33,700 bases of DNA from BRH-c25 sp012519325 (GCA_050950645.1 JBMNHZ010000019.1:1-33700); one strand, 5' to 3'. Positions 6,923 through 16,219 are shown, counted from the stretch's first letter. Numbers and translations are program-made. The notes: generated from the letters alone by a model not told the origin.

Positions 6923-7456
6923 ATGCCGTTAGATATTTTTCTTACATTTTTCAAGATAGGTTCCTTTACAATAGGCGGAGGTTATGCAATGCTTCCCATT
7001 ATTCAGAGAGAGGTTGTCGGCAATAAGAAATGGCTTGGGGAAGAGGAATTTCTGGATTCCATTGCAGTAACCAACAGCCTGCCGGGCCCTCTGGCTATCA
7101 ATTGCGCTACTTTTGTCGGCTACAGAACAGCAGGGTATGCAGGAGCAGCCGCAGCCGCTCTGGGAGCAGTCATGCCCTCTTTCCTTATAATACTTGTAAT
7201 AGCTATATTTTTTGCTTCTTTCAGGGAATACCCTATAGTTGATTATGTGTTTTCAGGAATAAGGCCTGCAGTAGTTGCTCTTATTGCCTATGCACTGTTT
7301 AAGCTGGTTAAAGCAATGGGAGTGAATCTACTTAACATATCTGTCTCAATTGCGGTACTGCTGCTGATTCTGCTTTTCAATCTCCACCCCATAGTGACTA
7401 TAGTCGCTTGCGGAGCTCTGGGATTTTTCCTCAATAGAAAGGAGAAAAAACAATGA
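6923..7456 (+). CDS. chrA: Chromate transporter, first half-size subunit
   Basis: A 177-residue half-size CHR-family membrane protein. Visible family motifs are FFKIGSFTIGGGYAMLPIIQREVV near the N-terminus and LPGPLAINCATFVGYR (about 54-69), followed by five or so hydrophobic segments. CHR proteins move chromate, by proton or sulfate exchange, across the plasma membrane; short forms work as heteromeric pairs encoded by adjacent genes, as seen here. The start is four bases after the cyclo-ligase stop. Its stop codon overlaps the next start (ATGA at 7453-7456), coupling the two. Real substrates in anaerobes that never meet chromate are unclear. Confidence 0.93.
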   Translation: MPLDIFLTFFKIGSFTIGGGYAMLPIIQREVVGNKKWLGEEEFLDSIAVTNSLPGPLAINCATFVGYRTAGYAGAAAAALGAVMPSFLIILVIAIFFASFREYPIVDYVFSGIRPAVVALIAYALFKLVKAMGVNLLNISVSIAVLLLILLFNLHPIVTIVACGALGFFLNRKEKKQ

Positions 7457-7983
7457 CTGCATTATTAAAGCTTTTTCTGGCCTTCCTGAAAATAGGGGCC
7501 TTCAGCTTTGGGGGAGGATATGCAGTGCTGGCACTGATACAGAAAGAAGTGATTGAGAACAACGGTTGGATTTTACCAAAGGATTTTATCGATATAGTTG
7601 CTGTAGCTGAAATGACTCCGGGGCCTATTGCTGTCAATTCATCAACCTTTGTGGGCTACAGGGTCGCCGGTATAGCAGGATCGGCAATTGCCACCTTTGC
7701 AGTGGTGCTGGTTCCCATAACGATTACGCTGATTGTGTCAGTTTACTATAATAAATTCAAGCACCTGAAGCAGGTCAACTGGGTTATTAAAGGAATACGG
7801 CCTGCAGTATTGGGCCTTATTGCAGCTGCCTGTATAAAAATCGCATGGGCTTCAATTGTAGATATTAAAGGCATTATTATCGCTCTTATGGTTTTCCTCG
7901 GTATCTATAAATTGAAAATAAACCCCATTATTGCGATAATTGCATCAGGAGTTCTGGGAGTTATATTCTATGGAGTAATTTAA
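7453..7983 (+). CDS. chrA: Chromate transporter, second half-size subunit
   Basis: A 176-residue partner of the preceding gene with the same architecture: FLKIGAFSFGGGYAVLALIQKEVI, then MTPGPIAVNSSTFVGYR, then hydrophobic segments ending in ASGVLGVIFYGVI. The two proteins are homologous and probably arose by duplication; with opposite membrane topology they would form one CHR unit. The ATG at 7453 overlaps the previous stop, and AGGAG lies just upstream within the end of the first gene. A hairpin at 7998-8031 follows, so this is the last gene of the operon. Confidence 0.93.
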   Translation: MTALLKLFLAFLKIGAFSFGGGYAVLALIQKEVIENNGWILPKDFIDIVAVAEMTPGPIAVNSSTFVGYRVAGIAGSAIATFAVVLVPITITLIVSVYYNKFKHLKQVNWVIKGIRPAVLGLIAAACIKIAWASIVDIKGIIIALMVFLGIYKLKINPIIAIIASGVLGVIFYGVI

Positions 7984-7997
7984 TCCTTTCGAGCAAT

Positions 7998-8031
7998 AAG
8001 TTCAGGCTCATATTTATATGACCCTGAACTT
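7998..8031 (+). terminator. Hairpin ending the chromate operon
   Basis: AAGTTCAGG (7998-8006) pairs with CCTGAACTT (8023-8031); inside, TCATAT pairs with ATATGA around a two-base loop. A T-rich stretch follows. It lies 14 bases after the chrA stop. Confidence 0.7.
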
Positions 8032-8185
8032 TTATATATTTGTTTTAAACCTCTGCTCTTTTGTCAATAATACATATGGTGTGAAAAAAACCTGATTTTG
8101 TGTTAAAGTAATGTACTCTTCACAACATATGAATCAAAGGAGATGCTTAGTGTAATATCTATGCTGCATGGAAAGAGGTGATTCA

Positions 8186-9157
8186 GTGACAGTTAGAGCA
8201 GGCATTCCCCGGGGAATGTATTATTATAAGTATTACCCCTTCATACGATCCTTCCTTACCGAACTGGGAGCGGAAGTTGTCCCATCTCCCGAAACCACAA
8301 AGGAAATACTTGACAAGGGTGTGCTGTACAGCATAGACGATGCTTGTCTTCCGGTAAAGGTGCTCCACGGCCATGCATACAGTCTGAGAGATAAGGTGGA
8401 TTGTATCCTGATACCGCGACTCACAAGCGTATCAAAAGGCGAATATATATGCCCTAAATTTGGAGGGCTTCCTGAAATGGTGAAATATTCGGTTCCGGAT
8501 CTGCCTCCTGTTATAGATACGGAGGTAAACCTCAAAAAAAACAGGAACAGTCTGATGAAAGCCATGTATAAAATAGCTTTTACTCTAAAGTTCAGAAACC
8601 CTGCAAGGATAAGCAAGAGTATAAAAACAGCACTGAAGGCACATGAGGGCTTTAAAGCATCAGTACATGAAGGCAACACTCCCGACTCCGTAATTGAAGG
8701 CATACCGGGAAGGACACATAAAGCTAAAGCCAGGATAGGGCTTATCGGGCATCCATATTTGCTGTATGACAGCTTTGTCAATATGAATCTGATAAAAAAA
8801 CTGCGGGAGCGGGATATAGAAGTAATTACTCCGGATATGATAGACCCCCATATAGTTAATGAGCATTGTATGGAGCTTCCAAAGAGAATGTATTGGAGCA
8901 GCGGCAAAAGCCTAATTGGAAGCGCATTATTCATAATGGACAACAGTGCATTTAACGGAATGCTGATTCTGACCGCATTCGGCTGCGGAATAGATTCTCT
9001 GGCCGGAGAATATATTGACAAGCAGGCAAGAAGGTATTATAAAAAACCTTATATGGTGCTGAATATTGATGAGCATACGGGAGATGCAGGCTTTAACACC
9101 AGGTTGGAAGCATTTTTTGACTTGTTGAATTGCAATCTTTTTGACACAAAAATATAG
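8186..9157 (+). CDS. Activase-related protein, DUF2229 (COG3580-type)
   Basis: A 323-residue protein beginning MTVRAGIPRGMYYYKYYPF, the characteristic start of DUF2229, with conserved Cys positions in DDACLPVKVLHGH, YICPKFGG and AFGCGIDS and the ending NIDEHTGDAGFNTRLEAF. These proteins relate to the HgdB-like part of 2-hydroxyacyl-CoA dehydratase systems and in other bacteria are fused to ATPase activases in very long proteins. The GTG at 8186 is preferred over the ATG at 8168, since AAAGAGGTG (8172-8180) precedes it and family members start at this point. The next gene, 15 bases on, is a relative. The biochemical role is not established; iron-sulfur-linked, ATP-driven electron transfer is likely. 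Confidence 0.85.
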   Translation: MTVRAGIPRGMYYYKYYPFIRSFLTELGAEVVPSPETTKEILDKGVLYSIDDACLPVKVLHGHAYSLRDKVDCILIPRLTSVSKGEYICPKFGGLPEMVKYSVPDLPPVIDTEVNLKKNRNSLMKAMYKIAFTLKFRNPARISKSIKTALKAHEGFKASVHEGNTPDSVIEGIPGRTHKAKARIGLIGHPYLLYDSFVNMNLIKKLRERDIEVITPDMIDPHIVNEHCMELPKRMYWSSGKSLIGSALFIMDNSAFNGMLILTAFGCGIDSLAGEYIDKQARRYYKKPYMVLNIDEHTGDAGFNTRLEAFFDLLNCNLFDTKI

Positions 9158-9172
9158 AATGGAGGAACATAG

Positions 9173-10267
9173 ATGCGTCTTACATATCCGCACATGGGAG
9201 AAGCATATATCGCGGTTAAAAGCATGATGGACGATTTAGGAGTGGAAAGTGTCATACCTGCATTCACTACCGATTCCACATTGAAGCTTGGCTCTTCCAT
9301 ATCACCTGAAACCGTATGCCTGCCCTATAAGATAATGCTTGGGAATTATATAACCAGCATCAAGGCCGGAGCTGATACGATACTAATAACAGGAAGCTGT
9401 GGGCCTTGCCGGTTTGGCTATTACGGCCCATTGCAGAAGCAAGCATTATGGGAGGCAGGCTATAAGGATATAGATATTGTAATTCTTGATCCTCCCAGAG
9501 AAGGGTATCGTAAGTTTCTTGAGTCATTAAAAAAGGTTGCGGGAAGAAACAGCGGGAGGATTGTTAAATCCTTTTTGAATGCATACAAGGTATGCTGTGA
9601 ATTGGACAGCATGAATGAATTGCTTTATTATACCAGGCCGAGAGCGGTCAACAAAGCTGAATTGAACACCATCATCCATGAATTCAGATATAATGTGATG
9701 GCTGTCAAGGAGTCCGCCCAAATGCTGGAACTGATCCATGATACCAAAAGAAGAATAAAAAGTGTAGATATTGACACAAACCTGAAACCCATTAAAATTG
9801 GAATTATCGGAGAAATATATACAATAATTGAACCTTTCTCCAATCTTAATACGGAGGAAAGGCTCGGAAACCTGGGCGTTGAGGTACACCGCTCAATGAC
9901 GGTAAGGGATTGGGCCCGGAACAACATAATTCTGCCTGTCACAGGACGTAAGGGATATAAGCTGGAAAAAAAACTGTCAAAGCCTTACCTGCCTGTTATG
10001 ATAGGAGGGCATACACAGGAGTGTATTGGCCACGCAGTACATTATGCAAAAACAGGCTATGACGGACTTGTCCAGATTTATCCCATGACCTGCATGCCTG
10101 AAATAGTATCCCGTTCCATACTTCCGCAGGTGGAAAAGGATTATAATATACCGATACTTTACCTGATAGTTGATGAGCAGACAGGGGAGGCAGGCTTCCA
10201 GACAAGGCTGGAGGCATTTGTGGACTATGTATATGCCAGGCATGAGACACAGGGCACTAGACACTAG
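9173..10267 (+). CDS. Activase-related protein (COG3581-type, HgdB-like)
   Basis: A 364-residue paralogue-like partner of the preceding gene. Conserved Cys sites are PETVCLPYKIMLGN (about 42-55), the GSCGPCRFGYYGP motif (about 78-90) and PMTCMPEIVSRSILP near the C-terminus, and it ends with the same DEQTGEAGFQTRLEAF signature as its neighbour. Such Cys patterns suggest iron-sulfur cluster ligation as in the HgdB/BcrB fold. The ATG follows GGAGG by a normal gap. The two genes form an operon; the ATPase component is not adjacent but a fitting one is at 17388-18365. The stop overlaps the convergent PrsW-like gene by four bases. The substrate is unknown, as there is no dehydratase subunit or CoA-transferase in the window. 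Confidence 0.85.
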   Translation: MRLTYPHMGEAYIAVKSMMDDLGVESVIPAFTTDSTLKLGSSISPETVCLPYKIMLGNYITSIKAGADTILITGSCGPCRFGYYGPLQKQALWEAGYKDIDIVILDPPREGYRKFLESLKKVAGRNSGRIVKSFLNAYKVCCELDSMNELLYYTRPRAVNKAELNTIIHEFRYNVMAVKESAQMLELIHDTKRRIKSVDIDTNLKPIKIGIIGEIYTIIEPFSNLNTEERLGNLGVEVHRSMTVRDWARNNIILPVTGRKGYKLEKKLSKPYLPVMIGGHTQECIGHAVHYAKTGYDGLVQIYPMTCMPEIVSRSILPQVEKDYNIPILYLIVDEQTGEAGFQTRLEAFVDYVYARHETQGTRH

Positions 10268-10971
10268 ACACGGTCTTCAGAGTCATCGGCATATTCTTCC
10301 GACCTATCCTTGAATTGTGAGAACTCCACCAGTTCGTCCACATGCCCTAGGCTTCTTTTCCAGAGATACAGCATGTACGGTATGAAAAGCGCCAGCAAGT
10401 ATAGCTTCTGGGAAAGCAATATAAAATCATATATCCCATGGAGCAATACGGGGATAATGAGCCCCAGTATTATGTACTTCCGTCTGTACCGGAGATTTGC
10501 AAACCTGGCAATACCCAGATAATATCCCATTGTCACGGCAAACAGCGCATGAGCGGGTACGGCAGTAAGGGACCTTATAACTGCAGTGCTGAATCCTGTT
10601 GAAAGCACATACGCAAGATTTTCAAAAGTGGCAAAGCCAAGAGAAATAAAAACAGAATATACTATGCCGTCATACATTTCATTAAAATTACTATTCTTCC
10701 ATATGTATAAGAAGAAGAACATAAACTTAAAGGATTCCTCAACAAATCCCGCCACCACAAAAGCAGTATAACCGGCAGCAATCAGATTGGCCTCTTCCAT
10801 ATCAAATATATTCAAACCCAATTCTACAAAAAGTACAGGGACAACAAGACCGCCGCCAATGAGAAACGCTTTAAGAAGCAGTTTTCTGGGCTCCTTTTCA
10901 TATTTATCCCTTGTATAAAAGTAGTACAATAAAGCTGCGGACGGGGCAACGGCAGCGGCCAATAAAAGCAT
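10264..10971 (-). CDS. PrsW-family intramembrane metalloprotease
   Basis: A 235-residue membrane protein with seven or eight hydrophobic segments. The PrsW signatures are visible: an early KYEKEPRKLL loop, the FVEESFKFMFF motif (Glu-Glu-x-x-Lys type), FISLGFATFENLAYV, and late His in VPAHALFAVTMGYYLG and HGIYDFIL, all expected to ligand zinc. In Bacillus, PrsW performs site-1 cleavage of an anti-sigma factor; many paralogues have unknown targets. The ATG overlaps the stop of the upstream DNA methyltransferase by one base (TAATG), so it is translationally coupled and the last gene of that operon. No sigma/anti-sigma pair is nearby. Confidence 0.9.
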   Translation of the reverse strand: MLLLAAAVAPSAALLYYFYTRDKYEKEPRKLLLKAFLIGGGLVVPVLFVELGLNIFDMEEANLIAAGYTAFVVAGFVEESFKFMFFFLYIWKNSNFNEMYDGIVYSVFISLGFATFENLAYVLSTGFSTAVIRSLTAVPAHALFAVTMGYYLGIARFANLRYRRKYIILGLIIPVLLHGIYDFILLSQKLYLLALFIPYMLYLWKRSLGHVDELVEFSQFKDRSEEYADDSEDRV

Positions 10972-12764
10972 TAATACTCCTCACTCTCTATAATTTTTAT
11001 CTGTTTTTCGCTTAATCCATATAATCTATATATTTCCCTGTCTATTTCATATGTAACAGCCTTTATTGAATTCTCATTTTTACAATTTTCAAGCCTGCAG
11101 GCCATTTCAATTATTGTGCTTCCTTCCTCAGGCACAGGTATTTTCATTCTAAGAACCGTATTAGGATAATAATCATAAAGATGCTTGCTGATTTTTTTTG
11201 CATAGCATTTGAAATAAAACTCCAAAAGCCTGGAATTAAGTACGGCTGCAATGTATTCCAGAGTTATCCTTCCCTCGTATTCCTTTTTGAGCTTAAGACT
11301 GTATACATCCGCGCTGCAATAATTGCCTGATTTATCGACAGCGAAGCGGCTGCTTGAGGATTTGAAAGGATATACTATTTTAGGCGTGTCAAAAACCTCA
11401 TTGACCCTTCCCCACTGCAGCTGATACCATTTCCTTAACCCCTTCCTGCATTCCCTTCTGTTCAGAAGCTTATCCCTATATCTTGAAATGTAATTAATGG
11501 CATTGGGAAAATCCCTTTCATCTTTTATAAAATCCGAATAAATAAGAAATTTATCCGCAGCCTTGATACCATGCTTCCGTATATTGCTGTTCTTAATCCA
11601 CGGTTTTAGCAATTCTTTCTCAATCTTATTCTCCTTTATCTCCCTTTCGCTAAGAATGAACGCTTTGTCGCAGCCGGTGATTATACCCTGGTAACTATCT
11701 GCAATCTCCGCCAGTCTCAAGCTTCCGCCCGCTTTTGCCATAGAAAATATTTCATGCTTTTCAGGGCTCAGCAGCACCCAGCCCTCATCCTTTAATTCTT
11801 TCACCCTGACCTTAAAATGTTCAAAGTTGGACGAAATAAACAATTCATGCTCATTCACCTTTATGCCCTGTCTCTGCTTGAAAACCGAAGCTTCAGTATC
11901 ACGGCTTCCCTTCTTAAGGGTGATTATGCATGCTGCAACTCCCGCATCCTGAAAAACATTATCCCCATAGAAATCAATAACCTCTGTGACTGTGCAGCGG
12001 TCGGTTATATATTTTCTCAATCCGGCTGCCGAAGGCCCTTCCATGAAGTACCTGGAAGTAATATAACTTAAGCTGCCGCCATCCTTTAAAAGGTCAATAC
12101 CCTTTTTTATGAAGCAATAGGATATATCGGACTTATCCCTGTATATGCCTTTATACAGCTGCTGCAGGACTTGCTTGTATTCCCCGGATACCTGCTTATG
12201 TCCTATATAAGGAGGATTCCCGATTATGTAATCATAGCTGTTGTTCCATAATTGGTATTCCTCCCCAAACATTTCTTCATAAAAGCTGATTTGAGTTTTA
12301 CTGCCGCTTATAAGGCTGTCACAGCACACAAGATTCACCCTGCACTCCCTTCCTGCCAGTTTCATCAACATTTCGGCCGCTGCATCCAGGGCTTCCCGGT
12401 CAATATCGGCACCCCATAGATTGTTTCCCAAAATGAAGCTGCCGATTCCATCCTTTTTCAGAACAGCTTCCAGCTCCTTGTTCCTGTCCAGTATAGCTTC
12501 ATAGTTTTCCTCAAACTTTTTCTTCAGCACCTGGAAGGCCTTTATAAGGAATAGTCCCGTGCCGCAAGCGGGATCAAGTATTTTGATATATGGGTCCGCC
12601 GAAAGGTCAATCTCCGACAGAAGCTTCTCCGTAATTCTATCCACCACTTGAAGGGGAGTATAATATACTCCCTTACCTTTCCTGTCCCTCCGGCTTTTTT
12701 TGGCTTGTATGCTATTACTTCGCCGGAGTATTGATTCCTTTATGTTCATGCAACCAATCGTCAT
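10971..12764 (-). CDS. N6-adenine-type DNA methyltransferase, Eco57I/TaqI-like, apparently orphan
   Basis: An AdoMet-dependent DNA methyltransferase of about 597 residues. Motifs in order are GVYYTPLQVVDRI, the AdoMet loop ILDPACGTGLFLIKAF, and catalytic NPPYIGHKQV (NPPY class, N6-adenine). The C-terminal half has TaqI-like specificity-domain features: YQGIITGCDKAFI, YPFKSSSSRFA and AAVLNSRLLEFYFK. There is no recognisable nuclease domain and no separate restriction gene nearby, so it may be solitary. The ATG at 12764 is chosen because it overlaps the glgP stop (ATGA); an ATG at 12788 is an alternative. It sits between glycogen phosphorylase and a PrsW-like protease, an unexpected context. 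Confidence 0.88.
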   Translation of the reverse strand: MTIGCMNIKESILRRSNSIQAKKSRRDRKGKGVYYTPLQVVDRITEKLLSEIDLSADPYIKILDPACGTGLFLIKAFQVLKKKFEENYEAILDRNKELEAVLKKDGIGSFILGNNLWGADIDREALDAAAEMLMKLAGRECRVNLVCCDSLISGSKTQISFYEEMFGEEYQLWNNSYDYIIGNPPYIGHKQVSGEYKQVLQQLYKGIYRDKSDISYCFIKKGIDLLKDGGSLSYITSRYFMEGPSAAGLRKYITDRCTVTEVIDFYGDNVFQDAGVAACIITLKKGSRDTEASVFKQRQGIKVNEHELFISSNFEHFKVRVKELKDEGWVLLSPEKHEIFSMAKAGGSLRLAEIADSYQGIITGCDKAFILSEREIKENKIEKELLKPWIKNSNIRKHGIKAADKFLIYSDFIKDERDFPNAINYISRYRDKLLNRRECRKGLRKWYQLQWGRVNEVFDTPKIVYPFKSSSSRFAVDKSGNYCSADVYSLKLKKEYEGRITLEYIAAVLNSRLLEFYFKCYAKKISKHLYDYYPNTVLRMKIPVPEEGSTIIEMACRLENCKNENSIKAVTYEIDREIYRLYGLSEKQIKIIESEEY

Positions 12765-15187
12765 AGTATCACCATTTTGGCCTTCCATATGCCCGAGGCA
12801 TATTCGGATATTGTCCTGTCACTGGAAAAGGCTCCTGAATGGGCAATATTTGCAATACTCATCCTGAGCCATTTTGATTTCTGCCTGTAGAGCTCATCCA
12901 CCCTTTCGTGGGCTTCCGCGTATGCATTAAAGTCCTTCAGTACGAAATATTCATCGTTATGCAGAAGAAGATGATTGTAGATATCTAGGAATTCAACGCT
13001 GCTTACCGGAAAAAAACCGTTTACCAGCTGATCAACAACAGTCTTTATGCGTAAATCCCTGTTGTAAATCTCAATTGCACTGTATCCGCCGTTCCTGTAA
13101 TAGTCCAGAACTTCTTTTTCAGTCATTCCGAATATAATAATATTTTCGTCTCCTACTTCATCTCTTATCTCGATATTTGCACCGTCCAGGGTAGCAACTG
13201 TAATTGCACCGTTCATCATAAGCTTCATATTCCCCGTGCCTGAGGCTTCTTTCGTAGTTGTTGAAATCTGTTCACTTACATCGGCAGCCGGTATTATCTT
13301 TTCTGCCAGTGATACCTTATAATCCTCCAAAAATATAACCTTGAGCTTATTCCCGATGCTTTTGTCATTGTTTATCTTGTCAGCAACCGTATTGATTAGC
13401 TTGATCTCCTGCTTTGCCAGCTTGTAGCCCGGTGCTGCTTTTGCTCCGAATATGAAAGTCCTTGGAATAATGTCAAGTCCGGGATCCTCCTTCAGGCGAT
13501 TGTAAAGGTGCATTATATGGAGTACGTTCAACAGCTGGCGTTTATATGCATGCATCCTTTTTATCTGTATATCAAATATTGAGTTTACATCTATATCTAT
13601 GGAATATCCATCCTTGATAATTTTTGCCAGTTCAAGCTTATTATTTTGCTTTATCTGCCTTACTCTTTCCTGTACCTCAGGATCCTCCTGATATTTAAGG
13701 AACCTGATAAGGTCGGCGGGATGCTTTATCCAGCCGGCGCCTATTTTATCATTAAGAAGCCGGGCAAGCTCCGGATTGCATTTTAAAAGCCACCTTCTGT
13801 GGGTGATTCCGTTGGTTTTGTTGTTGAACTTATACGGATAAAAGTGACAAAAGTCCGCCAGTTCCTTTTTTTTCAGTATTTCAGTATGCATTTTGGCAAC
13901 ACCGTTGACACTATGGCTTCCAACTATCGCAAGATGAGCCATTCTCACGTGTCCGTCCGCAATAATTGCCATTCCGGATATCTTGTCCCACTGACCGGGG
14001 TACCTGTTCCAAAGCTCTTTGCAAAACCTCTCGTTTACTTCCTCGATAATCATATAAATTCTCGGCAGCAAGGGTTTAAACATGTCAATAGGCCATTTTT
14101 CCAGTGCCTCAGAGAGGATTGTGTGGTTTGTATAGGAAATTGTATTGGTTGTTATTTCCCAGGCAGTATCCCAGTCTACACCCTCCTGATCTATGAGAAT
14201 CCTCATAAGCTCAGGTATTGCAATTGCCGGATGCGTATCATTAATATGGACCGCAACTTTCTTATCAAAATCGTAAATACTGTCATTAGTACGTTTATAT
14301 GCCCTCACAATGCTTTGAAGTCCGGCCGACACAAAGAAATACTGCTGTTTAAGCCTGAGCTTCCTGCCCTCGGCGAAGCTGTCATCCGGATAAAGCACCT
14401 GTGATATGGACTCAGCGGAATACTTATTCTCCACAGCTTTCATATAATCCCCCCTGCTGAAGGAGGGTAAATCGAAATCTTTTTCGGGACTTTCCGCACT
14501 CCAAAGTCTTAAAGTATTTACTGTTCCGTTATTATATCCGATTATCGGGATGTCATAGGGAACGGCAAGCACTGTCTCATAGTCCGCATGCTTGAACTTA
14601 AGCTTATTATTCTCGTACTCGGCGGTAACCTTACCGCCAAACCTTACCTCCACAGCCTTGCAGGCCTTTCTCATCTCCCAGACATTCCCCTCCCTGAGCC
14701 AATTCTCAGGAAGCTCCACCTGATAACCGTCAATAAACTTCTGCTGAAAAAAGCCGTACCTGTACCTTATTCCGCAGCCGTGGCCGGGTATGCCGAGGGA
14801 AGCCATGGAATCCAGAAAGCAAGCTGCAAGTCTTCCCAAGCCTCCATTTCCAAGTCCTGCATCATGCTCGGCAGACTCTATATCCTTCAAGGTGCAGCCC
14901 AGCTCCTGAAGCACTTCCTCACAAACCTTTTCCAGGCCCAAATTCAACAGATTGCTTCCCAGCAGCTTCCCCAACAGGAATTCGATAGAAAAATAATATA
15001 CCTGTTTAGTATTCTTTCTTCGGTATTCTTCGTCGGTTCTGATCCAATCCATGGCGGCATAATCCCTTATAAGGCTTCCGAGAGCCGAGTACCTTTCGTA
15101 ATTCGTTGCCTCTTCAAAATTTTTTGCATGCATGGTAATAAGCTTTTTCAAAAAATCTTCCTTGAATTTGTTCTTGCCAACAGCCAT
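12761..15187 (-). CDS. glgP: Glycogen/starch (alpha-glucan) phosphorylase
   Basis: An 808-residue enzyme of normal GlgP length. It cleaves alpha-1,4-glucan ends with phosphate to give glucose 1-phosphate, in the cytosol. Motifs are AEHDAGLGNGGLGRLAACF, YRYGFFQQ, the HINDTHPAIAIPEL block, IKRMHAYKRQLLN and EASGTGNMKLMMNGA, whose Lys (residue 655) should carry pyridoxal phosphate. The ATG at 15187 (MAVGKNKFKED) follows GGGGTG and fits the family N-terminus; the frame extends 25 codons further upstream without support. It lies downstream of a branching-enzyme remnant and overlaps the methyltransferase start by four bases. No glycogen synthase or ADP-glucose pyrophosphorylase is in the window. 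Confidence 0.97.
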   Translation of the reverse strand: MAVGKNKFKEDFLKKLITMHAKNFEEATNYERYSALGSLIRDYAAMDWIRTDEEYRRKNTKQVYYFSIEFLLGKLLGSNLLNLGLEKVCEEVLQELGCTLKDIESAEHDAGLGNGGLGRLAACFLDSMASLGIPGHGCGIRYRYGFFQQKFIDGYQVELPENWLREGNVWEMRKACKAVEVRFGGKVTAEYENNKLKFKHADYETVLAVPYDIPIIGYNNGTVNTLRLWSAESPEKDFDLPSFSRGDYMKAVENKYSAESISQVLYPDDSFAEGRKLRLKQQYFFVSAGLQSIVRAYKRTNDSIYDFDKKVAVHINDTHPAIAIPELMRILIDQEGVDWDTAWEITTNTISYTNHTILSEALEKWPIDMFKPLLPRIYMIIEEVNERFCKELWNRYPGQWDKISGMAIIADGHVRMAHLAIVGSHSVNGVAKMHTEILKKKELADFCHFYPYKFNNKTNGITHRRWLLKCNPELARLLNDKIGAGWIKHPADLIRFLKYQEDPEVQERVRQIKQNNKLELAKIIKDGYSIDIDVNSIFDIQIKRMHAYKRQLLNVLHIMHLYNRLKEDPGLDIIPRTFIFGAKAAPGYKLAKQEIKLINTVADKINNDKSIGNKLKVIFLEDYKVSLAEKIIPAADVSEQISTTTKEASGTGNMKLMMNGAITVATLDGANIEIRDEVGDENIIIFGMTEKEVLDYYRNGGYSAIEIYNRDLRIKTVVDQLVNGFFPVSSVEFLDIYNHLLLHNDEYFVLKDFNAYAEAHERVDELYRQKSKWLRMSIANIAHSGAFSSDRTISEYASGIWKAKMVIL

Positions 15188-15284
15188 ATTTTCACCCCGC
15201 ACAACTGCAGATTCAGACAAAAAACCAATTACTTCATCTATTATACAATATCTGATTAACATTAACCATGTCTGCTATAGACTA

Positions 15285-15833
15285 TTATCGCAGAGACAAG
15301 GAGGATAAGGATATAGATGCAGCTGGTGTTTCCAGCTGAACCGCCTCAGCCGTCAATTCCTCCCCGGAAATGGCTGCGGGCTTAAAATACACTGCCGCCA
15401 AAGGAGGTATATTGATTTCAATCATATAATCCCGGTTGTGCCATTTCTGTCTTTTAGCATAATATACTGCGGTACCGTTGAATCCTGATCCGCCAAGCTC
15501 CACCCGGTCACTGTTAAATATCTCACAGTATTTGCAGTTGTATGGTACCCCTATTCTATACCCTTCACATACGGCAGGAGTAAAGTTGCATACTACAGCA
15601 TGTATCTCATACTTGTACGCATCCCACTCTCTTAATCCGGGAATGAAAACCGACCATATACCGGAATCATCTGCTTTTGTCATAGGATTGGCAGTGCCGC
15701 TCCAATTGTTAAAATCTCCTGTCACATTCACGGCATCGGCATTAGGAGCCCATACAGCAAATAAAACTCCATCAATACCGTCAATATCAGTGAAATGTGC
15801 ACCCAGAAAGTTATAACTCCTGTAATCATCCAT
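15285..15833 (-). CDS. GlgB-derived protein lacking the GH13 catalytic domain
   Basis: A 182-residue protein whose two halves are the ends of a glycogen branching enzyme. Residues 1-79 are the N-terminal CBM48 domain (YNFLGAHF, FAVWAPNADAVNVTGDFNNW, WDAYKYEIHA). Residues 80-155 are the C-terminal beta domain (VVCNFTPAVCEGYRIGVP, EIFNSDRVELGGSG, INIPPLAAVYFKP). The roughly 400-plus residue barrel between them, with all catalytic residues, is absent, and the join (near 15597) is exactly in frame. The start has GGGAGGGG upstream. So it cannot branch glucan, but might bind it. It precedes glgP by 97 bases on the same strand, probably in one operon. It is either a functional mini-protein or a decayed gene still open. 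Confidence 0.88.
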   Translation of the reverse strand: MDDYRSYNFLGAHFTDIDGIDGVLFAVWAPNADAVNVTGDFNNWSGTANPMTKADDSGIWSVFIPGLREWDAYKYEIHAVVCNFTPAVCEGYRIGVPYNCKYCEIFNSDRVELGGSGFNGTAVYYAKRQKWHNRDYMIEINIPPLAAVYFKPAAISGEELTAEAVQLETPAASISLSSLSLR

Positions 15834-16179
15834 TCAAATCCCCTCCCGGTACTCAAATATCCCGCAAACGCTTTTTAAAGGGGCCATCAGCCTGTTGAGT
15901 CCGCAAAACACACATGGACAGATAATAATATTCGACTGATGTTATATATTTCCTGCTGCTTTGCCAGGTCAAACATATTATATGTAGCTGAGAAATCATA
16001 CCGACACTTAACCCTTAACCGCTGAAGATACAAAAATTATGAAAAATGTTTTCGATATTATATTTACTTTATGCAAATTAGTGATATAATTAAATGTATA
16101 ATTTATTTGTTAATACTTATTATTATTTTCATTCTTTTCGACTGTTTTTTCAAAGTTTCCATATTATGTATGATTTTTA
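15834..16179. other. Gene-free AT-rich spacer
   Basis: This is the left part of a 500-base gap between the divergent GlgB-derived and PerR-like genes. It should hold the minus-strand promoter of the glycogen operon, but I could not pick one reliably among many AT-rich hexamers. The only frame, from 16071 to 16274, is AT-rich, has no ribosome binding site and runs over the PerR promoter, so it is not called a gene. Confidence 0.5.
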
Positions 16180-16208
16180 TTGACAAAAGTAAATTATTCC
16201 ATTATGAT
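16180..16208 (+). promoter_or_regulatory. Strong SigA-type promoter of the PerR-like gene
   Basis: Consensus TTGACA (16180-16185), a 17-base spacer and TATGAT (16203-16208). The predicted start is near 16215, leaving a leader of about 120 bases before the ATG at 16336. Confidence 0.7.
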
Positions 16209-16219
16209 TTATATGATTA

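Noticed and set aside
8233..9021. 262-codon minus-strand frame
   Set aside because: Antisense shadow of the DUF2229 gene, which has clear family motifs.
13799..15259. Two long plus-strand frames (201 and 223 codons)
   Set aside because: Antisense shadows of glgP, which is complete and conserved.
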